Source of the DNA: Raffaelea ambrosiae
Lineage: Eukaryota > Ascomycota > Sordariomycetes > Ophiostomatales > Ophiostomataceae
Assembly: GCA_002778195.1 (NCBI GenBank)
Contig: PCDI01000006.1
Coordinates: 1,865,950 to 1,929,949 of the forward strand
Reading direction: 5' to 3'
DNA: 64,000 nt
The notes under the pieces: generated by a model
What the model saw: the letters and a program-made list of their open reading frames with translations, nothing else
Databases searched by the model: none
What the model was told of the DNA's origin: nothing
Shown: one piece after another, positions 45,404 to 56,300 of the stretch
Position numbering within the stretch: position 1 is the first letter of the stretch
How the letters are laid out: each line of letters begins with the position of its first letter
Translations under genes and position numbers: made by a program

Positions 45404-47026
45404 CTTGGCCGAGTTGACTCCGAAGAGTCGATAGTCCGCCGGTTTCTGTGCCGCAAAAGTCGGATGGGGTGGGCGTGTTCGTCGGGCAGACGGTCGCTCT
45501 GCTGCATGCGTTCGATGGCGGCCGCGCTCCTCGCACGGCTGTCTTTGTGGCTGTCGTTGGTTGTGGTCGTGGTTGGAAACCCGCGATGTATGTTGCGGTA
45601 TGCGTGGCGGGGGGGGGGGATTGGTATGTGCGTTTGGATGGTGGAGGTGAACAGCGGCTCGTGACTGGCCTGGCTGGCCTGGGCCCCCTGGACTGGCCGG
45701 AACTGGAGCCTTGGACCAGCAACTGAGTAAGAGCGAGGGCGAGCCAGTATCGATAAGCGATCAAGTGACCCGTCCGCACTGTGCTGGCGCGGCTGTGTAC
45801 GGTGTTGCGTACTGTCCTGCCATTCCTGGTGGGCTCTGCCGTGGCCCCTGGAATCTTACCAGCTGCTCCGCCGCAGCGTGGAGCTTACCTTCCCTTTCTA
45901 GCGGGCGGGGATTAGGTGATCTTGCCCCAGCTCAGCACGAGCAGGGGAGCTTGAGCACTGCTAGAGGACCCGTTAAGATACGCATACCACCTGGCTGTCT
46001 CCGCTGCGGCCCCCCTTTTCGGTGGTGGCATGCACGGCAGGTACTCGTAGGGAGCGTCGCGGCGGTTCGAAACGAAGGGGGAAGGGGCGAGGGGGGGGGC
46101 GCGACTGCCGTCTGAGATCGAGAGTGGCTGTCTGTTACCTAGCTTGGACGGCCTTTCTGCGACACACTCGGTCGTTTTGCCTGATGTTCTTATTTTCCTG
46201 TCGGGTTTTCGGGGATGCTGGGGGTTTTCTCTCGTTTCTCTCTTCTTTCCCACCTCTTCTCCTAGTGTTTTTTTATCAAGACGTCTCTCCCTCCCGCGAC
46301 GATACGCGTACTCGAACATCGCCAACCTCCCGACTCCTCCCTACCCCCCGTTTTCGCGGTCGTCGTCTCTGCAGTGGACCGAATCTTACATAGCTCTACG
46401 CTCACGGGCCTTTTTTGGGGGGGGCACACCATTCCTTATTTGGTTGCCGCCTGTCTGGCCTGCTGACTTTACGTGTATTCGTATTCCGACACTCCTTTTG
46501 GGAAAGCAAGCCACCACCCAGTCTCCCCGATCCGGCTTGCGCGGTATCTCGTGCGACAGGCCGACCTCGATTGGAGGACAGAGAGAGGCGACGACAGAAC
46601 AAGCAAAGAAAGAAAAAGAAAAAAAAAGATTCTCCCACGAGGCAAGGATCAGCCGTCGGCAACAGGCTCGGACCATAAGCAAAAAGAGTCGACGATACGC
46701 GTATACGGCGCAAGATACGAATGCGAGCAGGAGCAACGGGCCCGACGAGCGCTCCGACAGCCCCTTTCAGCCTCACGGGCGCGAATTGAAGCCCTCCACC
46801 TCACCCCCCTCTGCGACACCACCCACGACAGGACGAAACCGCCAATCCGCGAAACCACGAGGCCCCCCTCCCTTCCCTTCCCTTTTTCTTACTATTATTT
46901 GGTCCGCCGTCGGCATCGGTGATTATTTATTACATTCCCTCCCCCACACACGTGTCACCACCACCACCACGGCGAGCCACCACGACGAACCACGACGAAC
47001 CACGACGACCGGTTTCTGTGTTCCCC
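45404..47026. other. Divergent intergenic region
   Basis: This lies between the leftward MIT gene and the exon starting at 47027. Short open frames here have no domain. The final part is A- and C-rich with CCACCACCAC repeats (46950-47010). No RNA gene is convincing. A GGTTCGAAAC at 46053-46062 lacks a matching A box and acceptor stem. Confidence 0.5.
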
Positions 47027-47523
47027 ATGGCCACAGCGACAGCAACGGCGGGCCGAGGCAGTGTTTCCAGCGCGAACAGCAGCAGCAGCTACCAGGCCGG
47101 CGGAGCACAGCAGGAGCCATTGCCAGAGCGGCCGCGCACAGCAGCGACGGAGTCAGCGGGTGACCGGCGCGCCGGCAGCCTGAGCAGCCGCAGCAGCAGC
47201 CTCCTGACCAAGACGATTACGGGCAAACGCCGAACCAAGCGCGAGCAGAAGGAGAACGCCCAGAAGGAGCAGAACGCCCAGAAGGAGCAGAACGCCCAGA
47301 AGGAGCAGAACGCCCAAAAAGAACAAGAGCAGCTCAAGCAACAGCTCAAACACCACCACCACCACCACCACCACCATCTCTTCCACAGCGGTGACGGCAG
47401 TGGCGACGGCCTGACTGTGCACGACGACGCCAGCGACAGCTCGGGACTGCGCCCGACGACGGCCAAGATGGGCGACCAGGCGTCTCTGGGGCATGGCCCG
47501 GGCGAACCGGACGCGGACTGGAC
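47027..47523 (+). CDS. Probable first exon of the GRAM-VASt gene (or a separate small gene)
   Basis: ATG 47027 (CCCCATGGCC) opens a frame rich in Ser, Gln, Arg and Lys. Visible elements are a basic SLLTKTITGKRRTKREQ segment, four AQKEQN hexads encoded by an 18-bp tandem repeat (47253-47325), a run of nine His (about 47350-47376) and an acidic end DADW. A GTACGT donor follows at 47524 in phase 2. Joining to the acceptor at 49583 restores the reading frame of the downstream GRAM-VASt exon, which lacks any Met of its own for its first 250 codons. The Ser-rich, basic N-terminal style suits fungal Lam/Ysp proteins. Alternatives: unspliced it would give a 177-residue protein stopping at 47560, or it could splice to 48124 and end at 48439. 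Confidence 0.55.
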
Positions 47524-47564
47524 GTACGTACTGTTTTCTTTGTTTTGTGTCCTGTTGTGATTTC

Positions 47565-47800
47565 ATGATTGCTTGATGCTTGATGCTTGATACTTGATTG
47601 CTTGATTCCTTGGTTCCTTGATTTCTTGATTCCTCGATTTCTGTGTTTTTCATGATTCCATGATACCACGATTTCTTGATTCCTTGATTTCTCGATTCCT
47701 CGATTCCTCGATTCCTCGATTCCTTGATTCCTTGGTTCCTTAATTCCTCGATTCCTTGATTCCTCGATTTCTGTGTTTTCCATATTTCACGATACCACGA
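47565..47800. repeat. GATTCCTTGATT-family tandem repeat with a higher-order duplication
   Basis: Units of 7-8 bp (TTGATGC, then GATTCCTC or GATTCCTT) run through the block. A longer segment of about 50 bp (CGATTTCTGTGTTTTTC to ACCACGATTTC) occurs twice, near 47634 and 47764, so the array has a second level of duplication. Confidence 0.85.
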
Positions 47801-48239
47801 TTTCCTGATTTGCATGCTCTTGCGTGCATTGGCTCGCGTTCTGTGCTCCCGATTGCAGTGCTTTCTCTGTTTCCCTGCCCTGTGCCTCGCCTGTCTTGCA
47901 TTGCCCGACCAGTGCGCCCCGTTGTCTCTGTTCAGCAATGGAGCATCCCCGCCCACATGTGTCTCTGCCTCGTCCTGCACATCCTGCACACCCTGCACCC
48001 TCTGCATCCATGTCTCTCCTTTTGCACGTCTACACCGTATGATCCTGCACTCCCGCGTCTCTTTTTCGGTCGCCTCTCCACCTGGCCGCTGGCACGGCAC
48101 GACTGTGGAGCCGTCGTCTGCAGCCAAAAGGACAGAAAGGCAACCAAAGGCGAAAATAAGCGGGAAGCGAAAACGCGGAAGCGAGAACGACGCCGACCAG
48201 GAACGAAAACGGAAACTGGCTCAACCGCAAAGCCCAGCA

Positions 48240-48362
48240 CCAAACCAAGCACCGAGCACCGGGCACCAAGCACCAGCACAAGCACCAGCACAAGCACAAG
48301 CACCAAGCACAAGCACCCAGCACCAGCACCAAGCACCAGCACCAAGCACCAGCACCAAGCCC
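48240..48362. repeat. CAGCAC/CAAGCAC short tandem repeat
   Basis: Irregular 6-7 bp units CACCAG, CACAAG and CACCAAG fill the segment. It lies in the probable intron of the GRAM-VASt gene. Confidence 0.85.
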
Positions 48363-49583
48363 AAAAAGAACCTGCAGGCAAGGCAGCGCCTGGACCCCGT
48401 CGGCCCAGCCTGTTGACCGACCGACCTGTCGGGAAATAGAGCCCGCCCGTGCCGTGCCAGCTGGTGCTTGTGCCAGCTGGGGGGTGTTTGGTTGGCCCTT
48501 TTTGCGTGTCTCACAGACCCCAAGACCCGAGACAAGGCCTGGCCCATGAGATCCCCCCAAATTGACCCCAAATTGCCTCGTCCAGTGGCTTCAGGCAGAA
48601 GCCATTCGAGCTGTCGTTCTTGCCGTCTCGTTGGTCTCGTCGTTGTCGTTCTTGTCGTTCTTGTCGTTCTCGTCGTTCTCGTCTCCTCGTCTCCTCGTCT
48701 TCTCGTCTCCTCCTCGTTTCCTCGTTTCCTCGTCTCGTCTCGTCTCGTCTCGTCTCCTCTCCTCTCCTCGCACATCCTCGCACATCCTCGCATATGCTCG
48801 CATACCCTCCCATCTAGTAGTATAGCTGTCTCGAGTCTCCTCTCCTCCTCTCCTCGCTCTCTCTTTCGGACCTGCCTATTTCTATCTCCCCCTTTCTCCT
48901 GTCTCTCCGCCGCCTCACTCCCTGCCTGCGTAGTCCTCTCTCACAGACCAGAACAATCCTCTCTCTCTTCTCACGGACCGTCTTGTCTCAGCCCCCGTCC
49001 ACCCACCCACCTTCTCTCCCTCTCTCTCTCTCTCTCTCTACGTCGCCATCGTCCACCCATTTTCCGCCGCGCACTCATTTCTGCATCTTACACCTCAGCT
49101 TCCGCGCATTCTCCCTTGGCTCCTCTTGGCGTTTTGTTTGCCCGCCGCGGCCGTGTCAGCAGCGAATTGGCTCCGCTTTTTGTGGCTACCGGTCTTTTCC
49201 AGCTTTTCCAATCCGCTCTCCAAGCTCTTCTTGGCTTGGTCTTTGACCCTTCTCGTCCGCGTTGTCCTTTATTTTTTTTTTCCTCTTCCCCCGTCTCTGT
49301 TGCTCGTTGGCCTCTTTTTGTCTATTTTTGTCTATTTTTGTCTCTTTGTCGGCTCTTCTCTCCATTGACGCTCGTTTCTTTCTTCTCGCCTCTTCTCCAC
49401 CTCCTTCTTACTTCCCCTTTCTCCAACGTCTCCTCGATTGTTGTCCCCTTCCCCCCTCCAGCACCAGCTTAAAGACCCCCCCTCTCTCGTTTTTCTCTCC
49501 TCTTACTCGTCGCCGCACCTCTCCTTCTCGCCACCCACTATACTCTATCTCTACTTGTCTGACCACCTGCCTACCCACCCCAG

Positions 49584-50873
49584 CAGCCGCAAGCCACTCT
49601 CCAGCCACTTCTCGACGTCATCACCTCTCGTCCAGGCCGACCAACACGTCCCACACGTCATCACCACCGACCACGACGACTCGGACCGCTCGTCCCGGGC
49701 CTCGACCTTCCCCCCCGAGGCATTCTCTTCCGCCGACCCCATCGTCGGCGTCGCCTCCAGCAAGACCGGCCTCGCTCCGCCCCAGCAGCCAAAGCGCCGC
49801 TCCGTCTCGCCAGCTGGGCGCTTCCGCGACGTTTTCCGCTCCAAGAAGAGCCCGGCCACCAGCTTGAAGAGCACCAACAGCAGCCAGAGCCCCGAGCGCC
49901 GCCCGTCCCAGCTCCAGTTCCCCGAAGACGACGAGCTCGTCGACCCCCTCAAGACCCCGGTTCCGCACGCCGCACCTGCGCCGCCCGCTCTCGTCACCAT
50001 CTCCCCGGCGTCCTCCGCGGCCACCGCGCTGCCCTCGCTGCCCCCAGCCGCCGTGGTCACCGGCGAGCCTGCTGCCGACGCGCGCCCTTCTCGCGGCCAC
50101 GCCCAAACCCACTCGCTCGACGCGTCTCGCCGCCCCGAAACCCCAGCCAACAGCGACAGCGCGCCCGTCATCGTCAACACCCCCCCGACGCCCACCGACT
50201 ACAGCCACCCGCGTTTCCCCCACCACAGCCGCCTGCCCTCCTCGCCCGAATTCGGCACGCCCGCTTCCTCAGCAAGCGCCCACCATATTCTGCAACACCA
50301 CACCCATGCATCCTCGCCTCTGTCCGCCGCCGCCGCCAGCAGTAGCATGAACTCGCCGCGACGAGCTCGTGCCGGATCTGCCTCTTTCGGTCCCAGCAAG
50401 CTGTCCAGCGCCAGCTCCTTCTCCGCCCCGCTCACCTCGACCCCCGAGAACGGCCCGCCCGCCCCGTCCACGCCCTCCACCGGCTTCTTCTCCTCCGTCA
50501 TCTCCGTCGCCCAGAACGCCACCAACAGCCTCAGCAACAGCATCACCAACACAAACATCTCTGCGCCCTGGAACAGCGGCAGCAAGAAGCCCAACACCGC
50601 CAGCAGCCATACCAGTACCCATACCAACACCCCCTACTCCTCCTCCAGGGACCTCGGCGACCCGGACGCCCAGACGACCACCCCCGCCGGCTCCGACGAC
50701 AGAACCGAGGTCGAATCCGGACTGTCCCAGCCCCGGGACCCTCGGGACCCTCGGGATCCTGCCGCCGCCTCGTCGGACGCCAAGGAGCTCGCCGTCAAGA
50801 CCCTGGGCAAGGGCGATTTGAGTCTCAGCCAGCTCGGCATCACCGACCCTCCCAAGAACGGCATTGGTGCCGC

Positions 50874-50904
<31 letters not shown>

Positions 50905-53361
50905 TCCGGCACCGCCGCCACCACGGCGTCCGCACCACCTCTGGCTATCGGCATTGTGCCGTCGCCAACCATGCCCGCTCCGCTCAAGCTGTCCGAGATT
51001 TCTAACGAATCGCGACACCGCTCCGAGTCCGCGCCCGCCGACAGCCCCTACCACAGCCATCCAGGTGCCATCTCCTTCGACCACAATGCCGTCGACGACC
51101 TTGCCCTGTCCGTGGGCCATGCCCCGTCCATCGCGGACACAACAGTCGTCCACGACACCGCCACAACGCCAGCAGCCAGTGTCAGCGAGGACCGGCTGGA
51201 TGCCGTTCAGCGCACCGGTAGTGTTCGGAGCGCCATTGAGCGCCATCGCAAGCGGGGCAGCTCCGCCGCTACTGGCGGCACCTCTGTGACCATTGCTGCT
51301 GCTATTGCCGCTGCTACTGCCTCCGTCGCCCACCCGGCCCAGGGCAGCACCCCCAAGCTGACCGGCTTTGCCGTCGCCAGCAAGAAGCGCAACCGCGACT
51401 TCCACAACCTCTTCAAGAGCGTCCCCGACGACGACTACCTGATCGAGGACTACAGCTGCGCACTGCAGCGCGAGATCCTCGCCCACGGCCGTCTGTACGT
51501 CTCCGAGGGCCACCTCTGCTTCAGCAGCAACATTATGGGCTGGAGCACCACCCTGGTGATGAGCTTTGACGAGATTGTCTCCGTCGAGAAGCGCAGCACC
51601 GCCCTGATCTTCAAAAACGGCCTCATGATCTCCACCCTGCACGCCAAGCACATCTTTGCCAGCTTTGCCAGCCGGGACTCGACCTACGACCTGATTGTCA
51701 AGATCTGGAAGCTGGGCCACCCGAGTCTGCAGAGCTCTCTTAATGGGGTCCACATCGATGAGACCGGCGGCGACAAGACCGAGAAGATCGGTGCCGGCGA
51801 GGACCTGTCCCTGGCCAGCCGCAGCGACTCTGCCTCCGAGTCGGAGAGCGACGACTCCGAAGAGGTCTACGACGAGGATGCCGAGGACGACGACGTCAAC
51901 GACGTCACCCTGGCCGCCGACTCTGCCATGGGGGCCGACACCGACGGCGAACGGTCCGTCATGCGGAAGCCGTCGGGCGCGGCCATTGCGGCTGGCGGCG
52001 GTGGCGGCACGGCCGACAAGCCGGCCAAGGATACCCCGGCAACGCCGGCCGCCGACGACTTCCCGGGCCCGCAGACGCACGCCCCGACCGAGTGCGGCGA
52101 TGCCGCGCAGCACTACGACAAGGTTTTGGCCGACGAAATCGTACCCGCGCCGCTGGGTAAGACCTTCAACTACATCTTTGGCGCCAACTCGGCCTCCTTC
52201 ATGTCCAAATGGCTCTCCGGCGACCAGAACAAGTGCTTCGACATTGTCATGGCCGACAAGAAGGGCCTCGGCCCCGAAAACCGCTCGCGCACATACAACT
52301 ACATCAAGCCCCTCTTTGCACCCATCGGCCCCAAGCAGACCAAGTGCATTGTCACGGAGCAGATCGAAGCCATCGATTTCGACAAGGCCATCAACATTGT
52401 CTGCTCCACCCAGACCCCCGACGTTCCCAGCGGCAACATCTTTGTTGTCAAGACCCGCTACTGTTTGTCCTGGGCCGAGAACAACTCGACGCGCATCCAA
52501 GCCAACTGCACCATAGAATGGAGTGGCAAGAGCTGGATCAAGAGTACGTCCCCTCCACCCTCAAATTCTCTTTCTTTCTCTCTCTCTCTCTTTCTCTCTC
52601 TCTTTATTTCTCTCCCCTTCTATATATCTCTCTCTCTCATTCTTGCTAACAACATTTCAGGTGCTATCGAAAAAGGAGCAAACGATGGCCAGACAGCATA
52701 CTGCCGTGACCTTGTTTCCAGTCTCAGGGAGGCCCTGCTAGCCCGGCCCCGGTCCGGCACCCTCACTAACGGCGCCAAGCCGAGGAGACGGAACAAGAAG
52801 AGCAAGACCGCTACGGCTGCGGGTCCAACCAGTCTGGAAGGCACAGCCAAGCCGTCGGCCAAGTCCGACTGGGGTCCGCTGGAGCCACTGCACGGCGTGC
52901 TGGGCCCGGCCGTCGACCTGATCCAGCCGCTGCTGACGGGCAACGTCATGTACGGTCTGCTGGTCGGCCTGTTGGTGGCCACCTGGTTCGGCTTTGGCTT
53001 CACCAACCGGCAGCCGCAGCGGGGCTTTGGCCAGGAGCTGAGCTATGCCGGGGGCTACCCGGGCTATCCCGACCGCATGGCCGCATACGACGAGATGTGG
53101 CGCCGCGAAGAGAGCGAGCTGTGGGACTGGCTCGAGGCGCGCGTCGGACTCGACCGTCTGGCCAGTGCTGGTTCGGGCAGGGGTGCGAGTGCTGGCGTTG
53201 GTGATGCCCCGCGCCGGAAAAAGGTGCTCGAACCGCGCACGGTCGAAGAGAAGATGCGCGAAGAGCGGATGGACGAGCGGGAGATCCGAGAAGCCATCAA
53301 GGTGACGGAAGAGAAGCTGAAAGTGCTCAAGTCGGTAGTAGAAGCCCGAGGAGGGTTATGA
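49584..53361 (+). CDS. GRAM and VASt (StART-like) domain sterol-transfer protein, Lam/Ysp family
   Basis: Exons 49584-52543 and 52661-53361 form the main part. With the proposed first exon (47027-47523) the protein has 1,385 residues. A long Ser/Pro-rich disordered region contains RFRDVFRSKKSP and VIVNTPPTPTD. Next comes a GRAM domain (about 767-875; FKSVPDDDYLIEDYSCAL, GRLYVSEGHLCFSSNI). An acidic linker precedes a VASt domain (about 1010-1176), then one transmembrane helix (GNVMYGLLVGLLVATWFGFGF, about 1245-1265) and a C-terminal coiled coil. Yeast Lam/Ltc proteins with this order sit in the ER membrane at contact sites and move sterols between ER and plasma membrane or organelles. The intron at 52544-52660 (117 nt) falls inside the VASt domain and is stop-free. 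Start: no in-frame Met occurs before 50347, yet coding-like sequence extends back at least to 49636. The acceptor CAGCAG at 49581-49586 is NAGNAG; both choices stay in frame. Confidence 0.93.
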
Positions 53362-56300
53362 GAGAGAGAGAGGAGGAAGGCGTTAAAGAGTGGTATAGAC
53401 CAAAAGGAGAGAAGTTGTCTTAACACAAATTAAGGCAAAGCCAAAAAAAAAACCCCGAAAAGAGGGGGAACCGGGAGAAGACAAGGAGAAGAATGGAAGA
53501 AAAAAAAAACACCTACATGTGTGCATAGGGGGAAGAGAAGCCTTTCTGGGGTTTTTTTTTTTTGTTTTGTTTTGGCATCACAGGCGCTTTGAAAAGGCAG
53601 CTTTTTTTTTGTTTTGTTTTTCATCTCGAACTTTCATGGTTTCTATCTCCCCCCTTTTCTTTTGTCCTTTTTTGTTGTCTTGGCTCACTTTGTCTCTCTT
53701 GTTCTCTCTTTTTTTTTCTCTTTTCTTTTTTGCCCCTTTCTCTTCTTTTGTTTCTTTTGTTCCTTTTGTTTCTTTCCATGCGCGCACACTCATTGACCTG
53801 GAGTTCCTCTATTTTCACTTTGTTATTTATGTACGACTACCATCGGGGCGAGTTGCGTTTTTTTTTTATGTTTTTTTATATTTTCTTATTCATTCCCTTT
53901 TCGTTTCCTTTTGTTCTTTTCCAGTCATTTCTTTTTTGTCTTCATCCTCACCGTTCATGTCTATATCATAGAACGACACAGTCCAATCCCACTGGCAGGG
54001 AGAAAAATACAACAGACAACAGAATTCAGTTTACCTTACAAGTACCGAAATATAGCCAACGTGTGCAATCATTCGTGCAAAGGGGAAGCCATAAGATGAA
54101 ATAAGTTGTTGATCATCACCACCCAGCGCATCATGAAAATATCAAGGTAGTGTGAGTGGCCTCCATGTGCGGCCCTGCTTCTAGAATTGGATGAGAAGAC
54201 CTACTACGAGTGGGCAGAAGGAGACTGCAGACTTCAAAAAGACCAATCGAACGAAATCCCGCATCAAAAAGAGCCTTGTCACATCATGTTTCAAGAATTG
54301 GCCCTTGTCGTCACGAAGAACTTGACCGGAGAGACGATTCCAAGTTGCGAAGACAATGGCGGCAACCACAAAAAACACACACGGCAAGAAGGTGCTCCTC
54401 CTCGAGAGCTTTCCAATCCCGAAATCCAATGGACAAAGACAGAGTCTTCCGGTCGGGCACAGAAAGTGCCACAGCGTTCCATCACCAAAGAACGAGAGCA
54501 ACACACTCACCCACTCACCCACCCACCCACCACACCTATCAATGATAACGAGGCGAGATACAAACAATCGTGTGACCCAGGGGACATTTTTTTTTCGAAT
54601 TTTTTTTTTCAAAAACAATTGATAGGATAATGCAACCCAGGAGGGAGATAGCTCGGCTGTGAGGACCGGCGATATTTTTGATTTTTCTTCTTTGTTCTCC
54701 TTTTGACAAATGGGAAGTTTGAGAAGTGGGAGAACATGGGTTAATTGGGGGTTTTTTCGGGCGTTCTTTTGTCACTAGACCTCCTCTCTGGAACAGACGA
54801 TTTTTTTCTGGATAGCACGATGTTCTGCAATTTTTCTTCTTCTTTCTTTTTACACATCTCCATTTACTGCTCTGCTTCTTCGATTAGTCAACGTGTGTGT
54901 ATACTTGGGGTATCTCGACACTTTCCATTGCGTACGCAACATGCTGCAAAAGTTCTGGGCTCTCTTCACAAGTCACGTCTCGTCTCGTCCACATCTAGGC
55001 TTTTATTTTATTTTAACTCGGCCTTGACAATGTTTCCAATGTGTTTCTTTGCGCCCTAGACATCCAGTAATTGCCGAGCTTGTCAAACAATGTCAAACCA
55101 TCCGTGGAAGGGATGGAGGGGGGGTGTGTCTGTATACGTTTCGAGATGTCAACAGCATCTTGGGGAAGCACACACTGCACATGTCCCAAAACAGCAAAAC
55201 AAAAGGAACAGGGGAATTGGTTGGTTCAACGAACAACGAACAACGAACACACTTATTGGAGGGTTTTTCCCCTGTCCTCTGCTGAGAAAGAGAGAACCAC
55301 ACAACACAGGACTTCTAGAGATGTGTGTGTACACAGATGTGTACACCGATATGTACACGATGAATCACAAAAACACAGACCACAAACCACAGACCATGGC
55401 ATCGTGGACAAACAAGTCACTTTCAATTCTCCGGCCTGCAGGAGAGCTGCGTATGTGGAGAGAACGCCGATTGTTCATTTGTTCCGTGGGACATGTGTAC
55501 GTAGTATGGAGGGATCAAAAGGTTGTCTTGTACAACACACAGAGCAGGAATGCTGAACCAAGAGTGGAAAGTCCAAGAGCCCTTAGTAGGCCAGTCAGAG
55601 CTGCACAAGTCCAAGAGGACCGGCCGATCAAGCTGCAGAGGCCTTGAGTTGTGACATTCTTGTGTCTGTTTGGTAGACTTCCTTGTCCACCCAGTCACTT
55701 GCAAGCTTCTCAACTCCAGATAGCGAAAACAGCTACAGCCTGCACAGTATGGCACCATGGAACTGGACTCCGGGTAGGGACATGGTGCGACGCGCCTGCC
55801 CGGCTCGAGCATTTGTGGGCATGGGGTCTGGTATGGGCATATATGGCACCAGCCAAGGTGCAGGCGGTCAACACGCAGCCATTGTCCCATGTTTGGCAGA
55901 TGCACTTCAAGCTCCAAGTCGGAGCAAACCGGAAGCAGGGCCAGACAAGAGGAGAATTACAACAACGAGACGTCCCTAGTACTGGAGGGACGGATGGAGA
56001 AATGCAAGAAAGGAGGGGAAAGGCGGTGGGCAGAGAGGAGACCACGACGCAGCACGGAGGGTTTCATACAAAGCAGACCACAGAAGGAAAAAAGATGTGG
56101 AAAATGGCAGCAGAACAGAAAAGAAAAACCCAAGCTGCCGGTGGACAAAACCTTTGTTTGACACTCGTCCGTGTGTCTCTCACGCGGTACACGCCCCATA
56201 GCTGTTGAAAGCTGTGACAATGGACTCCTCTTTTTATTTCATTTTTCTCCTTTTCCGCCTTAAGCCCCAAAAGAGCTTTCCCCATACTTTGTGTTGATCC

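Larger units (their letters stand above)
47524..49583 (+). other. Probable long intron or leader, repeat-rich, nearly ATG-free at its end
   Basis: This stretch of about 2.06 kb begins with a GTACGT donor and ends with CTGACCACCTGCCTACCCACCCCAG, a branch-like CTGAC about 20 nt before the AG. It contains a GATTCCT-family tandem repeat (47565-47800), a CAGCAC/AAGCAC repeat (48240-48362), a TCGTTCT/TCGTCTCC repeat (48630-48770) and a CT-rich tract (48830-49560). From 48797 to beyond the acceptor there is no ATG on the plus strand in any frame. The CT-rich part looks like an ordinary fungal leader, so a separate promoter here is possible. Confidence 0.45.

Noticed and set aside
46144..47163. 339-residue plus-strand frame overlapping the exon at 47027
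   Set aside because: Its content is leader-like and it conflicts in frame with the better-supported ATG 47027.
48124..48439. Possible alternative second exon for the 47027 gene
   Set aside because: The phase is correct, but the product is a Lys/Arg stretch followed by a simple-repeat translation. The join to 49584 explains the missing start of the GRAM-VASt exon better.
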